Assembly (NCBI GenBank): GCA_019914995.1
Contig: CM034136.1
Location: forward strand, 263,270-327,269
Source of the DNA: Acanthochlamys bracteata
Taxonomy: Eukaryota; Streptophyta; Magnoliopsida; Pandanales; Velloziaceae
Direction: 5' to 3'
DNA length: 64,000 nt
A model generated the notes under the pieces. The model did not search any database. It had not been told where the DNA came from and was given only the letters and a program-made list of their open reading frames with translations. Of this stretch, positions 33,861 to 45,947 are shown piece by piece. Position numbers and translations under genes: made by a program. Within the stretch, counting starts at the first letter, position 1; each line of letters starts with the position of its first letter.

Positions 33861-36101
33861 ATGAAAAGAATAATGGAATCCGTTTCTGTTGTGGGTGTTT
33901 CTACTACCATCAGCAGCTACAGCTCAAAGAAAAATCTAATCATTTCTTCTTCTTGTTCGAGCTCTTCAAGTTCTTGTTATTCTTCTTGTTCTTTTTCCTG
34001 CGTAACCAAGAAGAAATTTAGTGGAATTTCTTTGATTTTGAAGAGCTCGAAGCTTGTCACAGCAGTTGCTGACTCCTCGATTTCACCGGCGACAAAGGTA
34101 ATTGATCTTTCTCTATAGACTTTCGAATGAGGAAAAAAAGTTGTGATTTTTACTGTTGTTTTGTAGAGATTTTAGTTGGCGATTGAGGTTGATTGTTGAT
34201 TTTGGTAACAGAGAAGTGATTCAAAGTGATTTCACAATCTGGGAATCTGGTTATAGCTGTTAATTTGTTGCGTTTTCTTCAAATTTGTTCGAATTCTGTT
34301 GTCAGAATTAAAGATTTGTTAATAGAACTTCTACAAAATGAAAGAAAATATCAAAGTTGGGGGCCTTGTGTTGGTGTTGCAGACTAATAACTTCAATCAA
34401 GGGTTTTTCAAACTTGAGATGTCTGAGGAAGTGCACCAGCGTTATCTTCGCTTCTCAAAGAGTTAACTTTTTCCAAGTAACTTTTACAGGTTGTGGTTTA
34501 TATGCTTGTTAGTAAAGTAGAAGAAAGTTCTCCGAAATAAACTAAGTCAGGGTGTGATGAAGTCTTGGTATTACGCTCTTATATGACTTGGAAATTTTCA
34601 GCTACATTGTTTTCCAACATTGTCACTTGAGCGTGTTCCATGTTGTATGTTTACCTTTTGGTTATCTCCGATGCAGGGTGATCTTGATATGGTTATGTCT
34701 CAGCCTAGTGGTGAGCTTTTGCAACCCGTATTAGCTTTCTTTCTTGTATTTGATGATCTTGCTCTCTGAAGTTGAACCTCAGCTATAATATCTGCTTATG
34801 CTTGCTGCTTCTCAGGGCAAACGAAAACTGTGCATGTGAAATTCGTGTTAGAGAAGGCATGCGAATTCGGTCAGCAATTCTTCATTGTTGGTGATGATCC
34901 GGTCCTTGGACAGTGGGATCCGGTAAATGGACTTCCGTTAGAGTGGTCTGATGGCCATCTCTGGACAACCGAAATGGTGAGAGAAATGTGATTTCTACTT
35001 TTAAATGACTATGAAGTGGTTGTTTCGAGTCCTCCAACTAAAACCTCTTATGGTCGATCAGGATTTGCCCGCTGGGAAGTCGATACAATTCAAATTCGTA
35101 CTCCGGATCTCTTCCATGAAGCTTGAGTGGCAACCTGATCCAGACAGAGCCTTGGAGACATGGGAAACTGAAAACATGATTGTGATCTCAGAGGACTGGG
35201 AGAATGCAAAGGCTCAGAAAATAACGGAAGAGCCACTATTAACTGCCCTCACCGAGGATGCGGTTGTTGAGAGTAAAACTGGTATCAGTGAAGAAGCTAA
35301 AGCTAAAGAGGCCGAGCAAGATACAATGGACAGGAACTTTACATGGATTACAACGGATGACGAAGAGAAGCCTCCCGCCTATGAAAGTACTACCACCTTG
35401 GCCCCCGGGTTGTCAAATCATTCAAGTCCTTTGCCCTTTCAAGAAGAAGACTTTAAAGGCAATGTGGTTGAGGTTGCGAGTGCTACTGAGGATACCAAGA
35501 ACAACTTGCAGCAGGTAAATTATGTTACAGACATTATTTTTTTTTTCAAGGGTATGATCCATCATCGTTTATTGCTTACTTGGACCAAGTACTAGCGTAA
35601 GTTTTTTCAATGCTTACTGGCTCAGTACTTCTTGCATATTAAGGAGTGTTCAGCAGGTAGAATGTGCAAAGCAAAATGGTTTAGGAAACCTTCACCTCAA
35701 GTTGATCAATGCAAAAGATAATACCATCATTTAGCAAAAGTGTTTACTGAGTCCTCGAACTCATCTCATGTCTTTATATAAATCAATCATACAAGAAAGG
35801 CATAAGTTTCCCGACAGTAGTTGTGTTTATGTCAACAGTTGATGATCTAAGTTCTTGGCAGGAAGAGCAACCTGAGGCGCCCATTGAGAACCTCAACAAA
35901 GATCAGGCAATTGCTGTGGAGGAAGAACTAAATCAAGAGAATCCTCCCAATGAGGTATCCGATTCTAGCAGTACCAAATCTTCTCTTCAAAATGATTGTG
36001 AAGGATCAAAGTCCCAGTCAGGATTGGATGTTGCAAGGAATGACGTCCACTGGAGTCGTAAAGCCCTGCAGCAAATTCTCTTGAACTTGGGCCTTTTCTG
36101 A
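33861..36101 (+). CDS. Plastid-type CBM20 (starch-binding) domain protein
   Basis: Five exons: 33861-34097, 34677-34710, 34816-34976, 35062-35514 and 35862-36101, giving 374 aa. Residues 1 to about 70 are very Ser-rich with few acids ([18 protein letters not shown]), like a chloroplast transit peptide; Met5 is an alternative start. Residues about 95-190 are a CBM20 fold: [51 protein letters not shown] and [16 protein letters not shown]. The aromatic sites that bind alpha-glucan in this family are represented (W in [14 protein letters not shown]). The C-terminal half is acidic and low in complexity, ending [16 protein letters not shown]. There is no catalytic domain. It may bind starch granules or recruit partners in the plastid stroma, inferred from the domain. 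Resembles Arabidopsis At5g01260-type proteins. Confidence 0.88.
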
Positions 36102-36762
36102 AGGATACAGAAGGCAATGGAATTTCATCCATTTGCTTTATGCACTTTGTTCTGAACTCCGGGATACACTTGCGCTCAGCGTTATGGCAGTACTACTTTC
36201 GGCGTTAATGGTACCTCCCTGTGTATGTGCATAGTAGGATTTTTGTTTTGGAATTAAATCTTTTTATGGTTGGATGAGTTGAAGAGTTTCAAAACGATGT
36301 CATATACTTGGCTCTTCTTTGTTTTCTATACTCTGTTTTGAGCTTTACTATATGCTTCCTTTGTTGTTAGTTTTTCATGAATGATATTCTAAGTGATCAA
36401 AAGAGGAACGCTTTGAAGTATAACTAATGGGCATAACTCATGGACCATATGTAACGTATGCAGTTTGCCTCAGAAACTTTGTTGCAATGCATATAACAGA
36501 ATTAACTTTTTCATACAACTTCGAAAACTCTCCATTATCCTGCAGCAAAGAGCAGGTATATTGCTTGTGAAACTATCAGAGACAAGGAGAGAATACTCAA
36601 AGATGGGGAAACAAGTCCACAGCTAATTCACCATCTATAAATATATATATATTAATAAACCCAGATTGAAACGCATAGTTACATACAGAAGGAACAAATA
36701 CCTCAATTCTAAGATGAGATAGTTTTTAAAACAAATCCAGGCTTGCAGCTGAAGAACTGGTA
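36102..36762. other. Convergent 3' region of the CBM20 and CCCH genes
   Basis: Contains the 3' UTRs of both genes and a short TA run near 36640. No coding sequence seen. Confidence 0.55.
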
Positions 36763-39501
36763 TCATTTATGCGACCTCCTATGACGCTCTTCATCTTCCC
36801 TGCGTGAACGATAGGAAAAATACTTGTCATCAGATGACCGATTGTTGCCATGCTCCTGATCACGTTCATATCTGTGCTTCTTAGAGCGCTTATCGACATC
36901 TTCCTGATGATGCCTTCCATCCTTATGATCTCTCTCTCGTCTGTCACCGTTCCAATTCCTATCATCCTCTTTCTTATGAATATCACCAGACTCTTTAGCT
37001 CTTTCTGATCTTGAGAAACGTCCATCCCTATCCTCGGTTTTGGGTTTGAACCTATCATTATCATCCTTACGTAGTAAAGCTTGACCGGAAGCAAAGTCCT
37101 TATGTCTTCTATTATCCTTTCTGGGATTATCTGCATATTTGTCGTGATCCCATCTTGAATCACTCTCCTTGGGACCCCAGCCTGTATCTGCTGCTCGCTG
37201 GTGTAAACAAGATAGCCAGTGACCACATGATGAGATTGATTCTTCAAGAGAAAGAAATATATGAAAGGAAAATAACGTTCCCCAATAGCTTATGCACTCT
37301 GCTGCACTGATTTCAGCCAATTTGGTTCCTCAAAATGTCTAAAGAGACATAATAAATCATGCAAAACATAATATCACATCGAATGTTATGCAAGCATGTG
37401 TAAGTTATAATTATCTTACTGTTTCTCTTTTAGACATACCTTAGTTATGATATACATAGATATGAAGGGATTATAGCCAAAATGTGGGGTTCCCTTTAAA
37501 TCTACTGATAGACGATTATGAAAAAAAGAAATACTAGCCTCAAGGGTGCCAGTTTTTATGCTAGTGAAGCTCAAACCAGGGTACAGAACTATCCTTTTTT
37601 CAAAATGGTCCAAACCAAAGCACATGGACCGAGTCGATGTTTAGAGTTAGCGAAAGGATTGATTTAGTATCTAATGATTTCAGATATTAAAGTAAGACAA
37701 AATTTTCCCAAACCAAGAAGAAGTCAACAGAAACATAGCTAAGTGCATAGCGTAGACCCTACTTGAAAAACATTCGATAGCCATATAATAATAAGCAGAA
37801 ACAAAAATGAAATGTGAACATAAACACCAAATAGACTACACGCACAAAAAAAAAAAAAAAAACACCACCTTATAGGTGATCAGTAAGCCAGTAAAACTGA
37901 ATAGTTAACTGTGCAACCAATAGAACCAAGAAAATCCAAGTCCACAGCAGTTGTTCACACTCAAAAGATAAATATTTACTGTAGTTAATTGCCACAGTAG
38001 TTCAAATGCAACTTTTAATAAGCAAAGAACAATTTACAGAAATATTTTGGAAATGCGCTAGTGATCCAGAAACAATTCAGTTAATAGTTACCTGCTCATT
38101 GTGAGAAAACTTGCAGGATGCTCCTCGGTTGCACTCGCCTCTCTGGAAGGCACGGCAGACACCCCTTTCCTCCCTCTTCCTCTGCTGCTCTTCCTCGTCC
38201 TCCTCTTCTTTTTTCTTGTAATTACTCACATGGTCCACCCTGATAATCCGGCCTAGAACCTTTCCTCCGTTCAAGTTATCTAAATCAACAATTAAGTATA
38301 GACTTGTGTTTCAGCAAAAAATAGCCTCTTTGAAAAGAAAAGGAAGTAGACCAAAAAGAAAAGCTCAAAGACAAAACTGAATTTGAATAAAGAATCCTCA
38401 CACTCTCAACTGCTATTTGTCAGCTCTCAATGACCACACTCATCTTTTTTTTTTTTTCCAACTGATTAAACAAGACTCACCAACAGCAAGGATGGTGCTG
38501 CGTTGATCCTCGTAAGCAAGAAATGCAAAGCCACGGGATTTGCCAGTTGCTTTATCTCTGATGAGATTGACATCAACCACCTCACCGTACCTAAATTAGA
38601 TGGCAACAGTATTTTACCAAAATCAATTATGAAACTGTTTCTTTTTCAACATTGTATCTGTAGCAACAATCAGGGCTAAACTTGAGGATGGAGTTTTTTA
38701 GCACTAAAAAGGACTTATAATAACAGGCTAACTCTTTCAACATGCTATCAGATCAAGATGCATGAACTTGTAAGTAAAGATTAATTGCAACAGCAATCAC
38801 TAAGGAGAATCGTTATAGGTCAAATTCTAAAAGAAGCAATTTAATTTTCCAACATAGTGATAGCAACAAACTGAGAAGCAACATTTCAAGGTCTACATAT
38901 CTAGAACCGCTAGCACGAAACAGTGCTTGAAACAGCTAGCGATCGGTTAGTTGAATGTAGTAGCACTAACTTAACCTCTCCAAACCCACGAGAGCTTCTC
39001 ATACACCAATCAATCATACCACATTTCAAGGTCTCCAAATCTAGAACCTCTCACAAAGTGATCAAAACAGATAATGATCAGTCATTGAATATACAAGCAA
39101 TTACCCAATCTCTCCAAATACCTCAACAGCTTGTCATACAAACACCAATCAATCATACATCATTTCAAAATGTATAAAATCTATATTTTAGAACCAATAC
39201 AGCAAGATATTATAATCAAGATAAAACATTAAAAAATCATTCACAAATCAAAACAAGTAAGAAAAGGCGATCATTCAAGAAGAATTCATTCAGAAGCCAA
39301 TTGAATCGAAAAAATTGGGATTGCTTACTGAGCGAACACGGCCAGGAGATCCCCCTCGGTGAGATCGAAGGGGATTCCGCCGACGAAGACGTAAGCAGAA
39401 TCTTTGTATCTTGCATGCCAAGAAGCCTCATCGGAGATTCCCAATGACGCCTCCGTCGAGTTCAGCTTCTGTATTTTCTTCACCTGCGTCAACGGATTCA
39501 T
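36763..39501 (-). CDS. RRM and CCCH zinc-finger splicing protein (RBMX2/Ist3-like)
   Basis: Four exons on the minus strand: 39501-39329, 38590-38481, 38279-38092 and 37197-36763, giving 301 aa. An N-terminal RRM has RNP2 YVFVGG (37-42) and RNP1 KSRGFAFL (75-82). The preceding SWHARYKDSAY is the conserved lead-in of Ist3/RBMX2 proteins. A CX7CX5CX3H zinc finger (C136, C144, C150, H154) follows. The rest is an Arg/Asp/Lys/Glu-rich RD/RS-like tail (RRERDHKDGRHH). The architecture matches plant C3H25/C3H42-type proteins, relatives of yeast Ist3/Snu17 in the RES complex, which binds U2 snRNP and aids pre-mRNA splicing in the nucleus. A telo-box AAACCCTAA lies at 39598-39606, about 100 bp upstream of the ATG, as in many genes of the RNA and translation machinery. 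Confidence 0.93.
38881..39180. repeat. Degenerate ~140-bp tandem repeat in intron 1 of the CCCH gene
   Basis: The string CATTTCAAGGTCT then ATCTAGAACC recurs at 38882 and 39022, and a partial third copy (CATTTCAAAATGT) starts at 39161. Between them CTCTCCAAA and ACACCAATCAATCATAC also repeat in step. The period is about 140 bp with roughly 2.1 copies. The ORF across it (38923-39177) only reflects the repeat. Confidence 0.75.
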
Positions 39502-39597
39502 TCTCCTCTACAAACGCAAAACCTTTACAAATTTTTTTTTCTGATTCAATTTCTTTCTCCCTCTAAACCTTTATAAACCCTGGAAAGCAAACCCTCA

Positions 39598-39606
39598 AAA
39601 CCCTAA
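39598..39606. promoter_or_regulatory. Telo-box upstream of the CCCH gene
   Basis: AAACCCTAA, with further AAACCCT and ACCCTC words in the 40 bp before it. In plants this motif in the leader or proximal promoter marks genes for ribosome and RNA machinery. It is about 100 bp from the start codon of the minus-strand gene. Confidence 0.5.
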
Positions 39607-40121
39607 TCTTCTAGAATCGAAATAGAATAAGCTCTCCGTCAGTCTAGCTTGATGAAAGAAAGAATGAAGAAGACGAGGTGTGATTGGATTAGGAGTTCAT
39701 AAGGAGAATAGAGGGGAAGTGGAAACAATTCCCCTTCATAGGGCATTACTGTTTAGAGGAAAGTGGAATGGAGAGGAGAAAAGGGAAAATTACACTGTTG
39801 TAGGGAAAAATTGTTACACCCTATAAATCGGAGTGTAACGGAGTTGAAAGAAAAATCTTTTGGTTTTTCTTATTCTGCCCCTGCGTTTGTTTTTCGTTTT
39901 CTCGCCGCCGCTGGCTCCCCCCTCCCCGCTCGTCAGCGATCTGCCTCCCGTGCCACCGATTCTACCTCCCGTCTCCGACTACTGCAAGATCTCTGACTAC
40001 TACAAGATCTCAGTGTTGTTCTTGTTCCTCTTCTTTGTTAAATTAAAATCTTCAACCCACAAACATTAATTTGAATATTGATTGATTCGATAACATCGTT
40101 AAGAAGATCTAAGGAATATCG

Positions 40122-40173
40122 ATGGAGGCGTTCGATTATTACTCGGTTGAGCAGTTTCTGGGCTATGTTAAGC
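40122..40173 (+). pseudogene. Possible gene start cut off by a MITE
   Basis: ATG followed by 16 codons giving MEAFDYYSVEQFLGYVK, preceded by a C/T-rich leader-like stretch, then joined directly to GGGGGTTTGG, the end of a MITE-like element. No continuation is found beyond the element. I do not recognise the family; it may be a gene remnant or chance. Confidence 0.25.
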
Positions 40174-40429
40174 GGGGGTTTGGAATTGCTTATGAAATAG
40201 AACTTTTGTGAGATGAAGGATATTTTTATTTTTTTTTAAAAATAAGTTTTATTTTTTTTATTTCTAAAAAAATAATAAAAATATGTAATAAAAAAATTTC
40301 ACTCTGTAGAATTTTTTTACATTTTCTAAATTTTTAAATAAATTTTTTATATATTTATAAAATATATATTGAAAAATGTGAAATGGAGAATTGAAAAATT
40401 GAGTTGGAGAAAAGCAAAGCCAAACACCC
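40174..40429. mobile_element. MITE-like element with GTTTGG ends (256 bp)
   Basis: Begins GGGGGTTTGGAATTGC and ends GCCAAACACCC, so the termini are short inverted repeats (G.GTTTGG). TAAG occurs at 40169-40172 and again at 40430-40433, compatible with a 3-4 bp target duplication. The A/T-rich interior matches the elements at 40701 and 47876. Confidence 0.6.
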
Positions 40430-40700
40430 TAAGTTACCGACAGATGTAACAAAAGAGAGTGGGAATGAGAATTAGTGCGTGTTTATCTTAAAATAAATTT
40501 AAAATTTTAGAAATAAGTTTAAAAATAAAATTAAATACTAGAAAATATTTAATAAATATTAAAATTTTATATTAATTTTGTATTAGAAATAGATTAAAAT
40601 TAAAATTTTAAAAATTAATAAAAAATTAATTTTAAAGTATTTATTTATTTTATATTAAAAATTTCTTTAAAAAGTGAATTTTGTCGGGTGATATTTGGGA

Positions 40701-40952
40701 GCGTTTGGGAATGCCTATAAAATAGAACTTTTTTGAAATGAAAAGTATTTCTATTTTTTTAAAAAAACGAGCTTTATTTTTTTTACTTTAAAAAAATAAT
40801 AAAAATATGCAATAAAAATATCTTATTTCGTAAAATTTTTCAACACTTTTCAAATTTTCAAATAAATATTTTATATACTTATAAAATATATATTAAAAAA
40901 TATAAAATAAAAAAAAATTGATAAGTAATTTTTCAAACACAAACAAACACGC
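40701..40952. mobile_element. MITE-like element with GTTTGG ends, second copy (252 bp)
   Basis: Begins GCGTTTGGGAATGCC, then TATAAAATAGAACTTTT as in the first copy; ends CAAACACGC. It shares the AAAAAAATAATAAAAATA core. Only about 270 bp separate it from the previous copy, in the same orientation. Confidence 0.58.
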
Positions 40953-41553
40953 TGAAACAAGCTCTTGGTTACTATAAGTTTATAATTACTTTTCTATTTC
41001 TTGAAAACGGACGTTCAGGAATAATTAAAATAAGTTATAATTATAATTATAATTATAAATTATATATCAATTTTTTGAACTTCCAACTTCTAGCAAAAAA
41101 GGTACTACATATAAAGCCCAGCCTATCAATTTATTTACTCACTTTTTTTGTCAAGTTTAAAATTATTTTACGTATTTAAGTGTACTATTTTAAATTTTAA
41201 TTTTAAATCTGAATTCAACTCTGAATTTTATTCCGAACTCTAATTTTAAATACAACTAAAATATTAAAAATTAAAACTCTGCTTCTTAAAAGTTCATTTC
41301 TTAAAAACTCACATCTAAGCAATTGAAAGTTTGAAACATGCCCACACCCATAACAAAACATATTCAAAAAAGAGTAAAAGAAAGCAAACAACACTTGTAT
41401 TAAGAACGTGTCATTTTATTTACGAACAAATGGTAACAGTTCAATAAGAGAAGAATTTTTGAGATACACCGTAATTGTCAATCCGAAGATGAATGAAAAA
41501 GAAGAATTTACATTTGCGTCAATGAAATGGCAAGTTAAATCTTTTTGTTTCAA

Positions 41554-44380
41554 TCAGGCGTCATCAGCGTCGCTACTAATGACCTGCGTCTCGGGGCTCA
41601 CCCAGTAGTGAGCACCGTCGGGACCTATCACCTTGAACCTGCTCAAAATGTAAACAGATTTGTCTCAACATATTTGGTTTTGTAATTGGCCTAAGAAGAT
41701 CTTTTGATCGCAGATGTGAGTAATAAGTTAACTTTAACTCAGTGTTTTGTATATTTTTAAGTACGCAAAATTGGAGAGCTTGAAAGTACCTCTCAAGGAT
41801 GAATTTGCCTTCCTTGTACTTCTGGCTCTTCTCATGAGCAGTTTCCTGAAAGATAGTTTGAGATAAGCAGCAGTTTCAAAAATATATAAGATGTGAAAAT
41901 ACAGAAATTTTAATGGACCTTGAAGCTTACATATTTCCAACCCACAATGGACCCGCAGCTAATGCAAAATATGTCAGCAACAGTGTGCATACCAGTAATC
42001 ATCATTCGTTCCTCTTTAGTCCCAACTGCCACGTTTACACTGCTAAGATTGAAAGCAAATATATGAATGGCAACCATAGATGCTCACTACGGCTTTACTA
42101 GTTTCTTCCTTTTTTGAGAAGGTAAGATTTTCAATATCTTGCTAAATGAGAAGTTAGCAAAACATGCACTAAACAATGAAAGAAAGAAGGGGCTTCATTT
42201 GGCAGTTCAGCTAATGCAGCTGCATATGCACATGCTGCTGATAGCAGCACCACAGGTTTACAGTTAGTTCATCTAGTTCACCCTGCATATGTACATGTTG
42301 AATTCTATGACATTTTATGATGATCATTACACGTCCAACTCTTCCTAGCTAATCATGTATAACTTAACAGGAAATGCCTCTGGTAGAATTCATATAAGCC
42401 ACCAAGCTTACAACTTAATAGCCTTAACTAGCATCTGATCTCTTTTCCATAAGCGGATGATACGAGACTATCTATAAAGAGCAAAACGATGACTGGCAAT
42501 ATGCATACTAGATGACTATTTTTAATGAATTGATGTATTTCAATTATAACTTAAAGAAACTTAAGCAAAGACTCACAAGGTCTATATTCATAAGATACTT
42601 CCATGTTAAATCGCAATCAAACTTGTTAACACTTTCAGTCCTCAATAAAAAGCACACTAACCATGGAGATCTTTATTGACTTAAATACCTACATTCTTTA
42701 CGTAAGGTCTTTTCTTCCACAAGATGTCACAAACACCAGAACCGACGTCTTTTAGAAGTGAACTCAGCTTGGTTCTAACAAGGCAAACCTATATGACTTT
42801 ATATAAGAGAAAAACATCCTATCTCAGACAATGAGAACATATTGTCCCATGAGTTTGTTGGTCAAAGATAATAACAACCTGCAAGTCATAAAACTTCCTG
42901 CTAGCTTCTTCTAGTTATTATAACCATTCGAAAAATTTTCCCGACAACACTTAGTATTTGAGACTTGCTGCTCAAAAACTTCTTACTCCATAGACAAGCA
43001 GAATCAACATATTTTAGCTAGAATAAAGCGGAAAAGCATGTTCATTCCCAGAGCACAACAACCTTACTGAAGAGGTTGAAGATTGCAAAATATGCTTAGC
43101 AAGAAGTTAAGAGATGTGCAACATATGCTCATTGAGAAATTTCCTTAGAAGAAAATCTTGCTAATCCCCATTATGTAATTCTAAGCATAAATGACCAAAG
43201 GAACTTACACCTTATTGAAGAGGTATGCCTTTCCGTGCTTGCAATGGAAAGACTGGTAGAAGAACAAGCAACACTAGGTTAGCACAATAACACCAACTTA
43301 TCTAATATATTATCATTATTAACTTGCGAAATCTTAGTGATTACTTGCACAATATATCCTATGACTAAATGTAACTCGTGATGTGGCGAAACATGCTCAA
43401 ATCATGACTTAAGAGAAAGGCCTAAAGAAGTACTTACATTAATAAGACTTTTTAAGGGTTTATATTGGCTGAATTACTGTGCTTATATAGGATGGAAGAA
43501 GAATCTGTGTTTTACACGTGACATTATTCTGGTATGCAATCATCAAGAAATAAAATTTGCTTATATCAAATTTGTCCAGGAATCTGAACACAGAAGCAAA
43601 ACCATCAGGCAGAAGGACACTGTGCAGTTTCAGCAAGAACACCAATAATTCTTCATAACAATGATCAAACTGCTACAGCACTAGAAGAAAATTTTCTGTG
43701 CAGAATAAATTCAATGGATGAGGCAACAGTTCCAATTAACAGATCAAACCGAGTAACATCTTTGACTGAGAGGAAAGACTCATCAACTCTCTCACACCTT
43801 ACCAGAATTAACTAGCACTACAATACGAGTAGCTTAAAACTATTGATACACTTAAATCCAATTCGACACAATTTTTTACTCTGAAGTGGGAACTATAAAA
43901 ATCTCTACTTGATTCGATGACAAGCAACTTCCATTATCCTTTTAAGTTCTACATTTTCTTAGCAAACTTCTATACTTGTCAATAGTAATCAAACTACGCA
44001 CTATATATCACACTTAATTAAACACAACAGTACGTACTTTATCAAACTTCAACCAAAACTAATTACTTTAACATTTCCAAAATTTGAGGCCAACAAAAAA
44101 AAAAAACAACTAATAACTATCAGTCAGAAAACAAAATTCCACCTACAGTTCTACAAATTCGAGAGAAATCTCAAGATTTTTCACAGTAACAATTCCAACA
44201 AATATTAAAGCTCTAATTTAAACAACCAATTAAAAACTTACAGGAAAAAATTGAGAAAAAAACAGAGAAATTCTAGAAATTTACCCTGGAGATGATATCC
44301 TCATATAGAGCAAGATTCGTCAGGCAGTGTTTGCAGCTGTAGGTCTTCCCTTCCAAATTAATCAAAAACAATCGACCCAT
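41554..44380 (-). CDS. Yippee-like zinc-binding protein
   Basis: Five exons on the minus strand: 44380-44285, 43252-43209, 42039-41931, 41845-41790 and 41638-41554, giving 129 aa, the usual length. The zinc-binding pattern is CX2C-X52-CX2C: C16, C19, C72 and C75. Conserved blocks include [25 protein letters not shown] and [15 protein letters not shown]. The donor of exon 2 must be at 43208 (GT|gtaagt), two bases past the first GT, because only that joins in frame to VVNV. The C-terminal tail ([19 protein letters not shown]) is the plant extension seen in At2g40110-like members. The fold resembles cereblon's thalidomide-binding domain; function in plants is poorly known. Introns are long (up to about 1.2 kb) compared with the small coding part. 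Confidence 0.94.
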
Positions 44381-45198
44381 CTCATCAATCACCAATTCCC
44401 AAACTAATCCCCCAAACAAGAAACAAAATCAACAGCAACAACTCGAACCAATCGATCGATCGATTGAACGAATGAATTAAGATTTTATTGGGATTAATTG
44501 AAATGTGGAGGAATTATTGATCAACGAAATTGAGAAGGAAGGAAAACGAAGAGAGAGGAAAGAACGTGGTTGAGTAGTAAGTTAAGGCAAGTAAACAACA
44601 ACTATTTAATACAAAATGTAGTTCACTGTTTTTGCAAGATAGTTCCACTAATAACCGTTTTACTCTAAATCGGGACCTCAGTAACTTTTTAACATTTTAC
44701 CCTATGTTTCTTAATTACCTCCTAGCCAACTCCACCAAGTGCTACTGTTAATCTTCTTGCTAACTCTAAGATGTTATTTCACGATTGCATGTTATATCCA
44801 TAGTTTAAACATGAATTTAGAAGTTAACTCAAATTTTAGCTTAAGGTGTACGTGAGAGAGTAAGAAGGTAAAACATAATACTGGAAATGTATCAATTACC
44901 ATCAAATTTTAATTTTTTTTTCTAAATTTTGAATTTGACGTTTCATATATTTCAATTGCCATACCAATTTTATTTTCATTTCAAGACCGTATTTGAATTC
45001 CACCTTAATTTCAACCTCCAGTTCATGTGTTTTTTCAATTACTATTCCAAAATTTAGTTCTACTAAACTCTTTATCAAATTGTATGTTTATTTAACTCAT
45101 TCTTCGAAACTCACTTTTATATATGATTAAAATATACCATTATGACTTGTTTACCAATGGTTAGATCTTATCTTTTTTTCTTTCAACTCACTTCATAT

Positions 45199-45947
45199 TA
45201 TTATTGTCCGATCCAGACCGAACCATTCGGATAAATCGGTCCGAATTTGTAAAAAATTATTTACGCAATTGATTCATTTTGACCTGTTTCAATCCGGTTT
45301 ATCTATACGCAAGGGTTAAATCGAGTTGAATAAAATTTTTTAAAAAATAATTAAAAAAATTTAAATTGATGATATATTTAATAAAAAAAATTATTAATAG
45401 TCTTATATTGAAAAATAATATGTAGCTTAGATTTTGTATTTGGATGTAATAATACAAAAATATAATTTATTAAGTCTTATCTATAAATATCAATTATTAT
45501 TGATTTTTAAAATTTTATATTGTAAAATATTCGGACTAAAATATGTAGACATAAAAAAGTTGATTATATCTCTTTGATGATTTATCTATTTTATGATTTT
45601 ATCTTCTTCTAATATCTTAATTTATTTAAATATTTCTCATTATAAATTTTAATTGTTGTTATTATTATTGGTGGTGTAATGCTATGGTGGCAATATTTTA
45701 ATTTTTGTTTTGATTATTATTGCTGTTATTGTTGATAGTAATGCCGTAATAAAAATATTATAATTTTCCGCTATGATTACTGCTAATGTTATTATTGCTA
45801 GTGCCATAATGGCAATAAGTTTTTCATAATAATTGTTACTATTATTAGTTTAAAATACTTTAATATTATTGATCCGACGAGTCAACTAAAAAATTGTGAT
45901 TCGAACAATTTTTCGGTTTGATGTTCGGTTCGATTCTGATAACTATG
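45199..45947. mobile_element. Non-autonomous hAT-like element, family A copy 2 (749 bp)
   Basis: Bounded by exact 8-bp repeats CTTCATAT (45191-45198 and 45948-45955). The inverted right end CATAGTTATCAGAATCGAAC matches the left end of the copy in the 5'-nucleotidase intron, so the copies lie in opposite orientation. The shared interior includes a GATGATATATTTAAT segment, CTTAGATTTTGTATTTGGAT and an ATTATTGGTGGTG region, all seen reverse-complemented in copy 1. It lacks the 59-bp duplication and the perfect palindrome, and its GC-rich ends are more decayed. No transposase. Confidence 0.8.

Larger units (their letters stand above)
39502..41553. other. Intergenic region with two MITE-like elements and a truncated ORF
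   Basis: Next to the CCCH gene is its leader and promoter. From 39890 to 40120 the sequence is C/T-rich (CTCCCCCCTCCCC, CTGCCTCCCGTGCC), like a leader, and leads to an ATG at 40122 whose short frame (MEAFDYYSVEQFLGYVK) runs straight into a MITE-like element. Two related elements follow (40174-40429 and 40701-40952). The remainder is A/T-rich. Confidence 0.5.

Noticed and set aside
36726..37247. Overlapping minus-strand ORF (173 aa)
   Set aside because: Alternative frame of the last exon of the CCCH gene; the other frame continues the zinc-finger protein in phase.
38923..39177. Plus-strand ORF (84 aa)
   Set aside because: Produced by the 140-bp tandem repeat in an intron of the CCCH gene.
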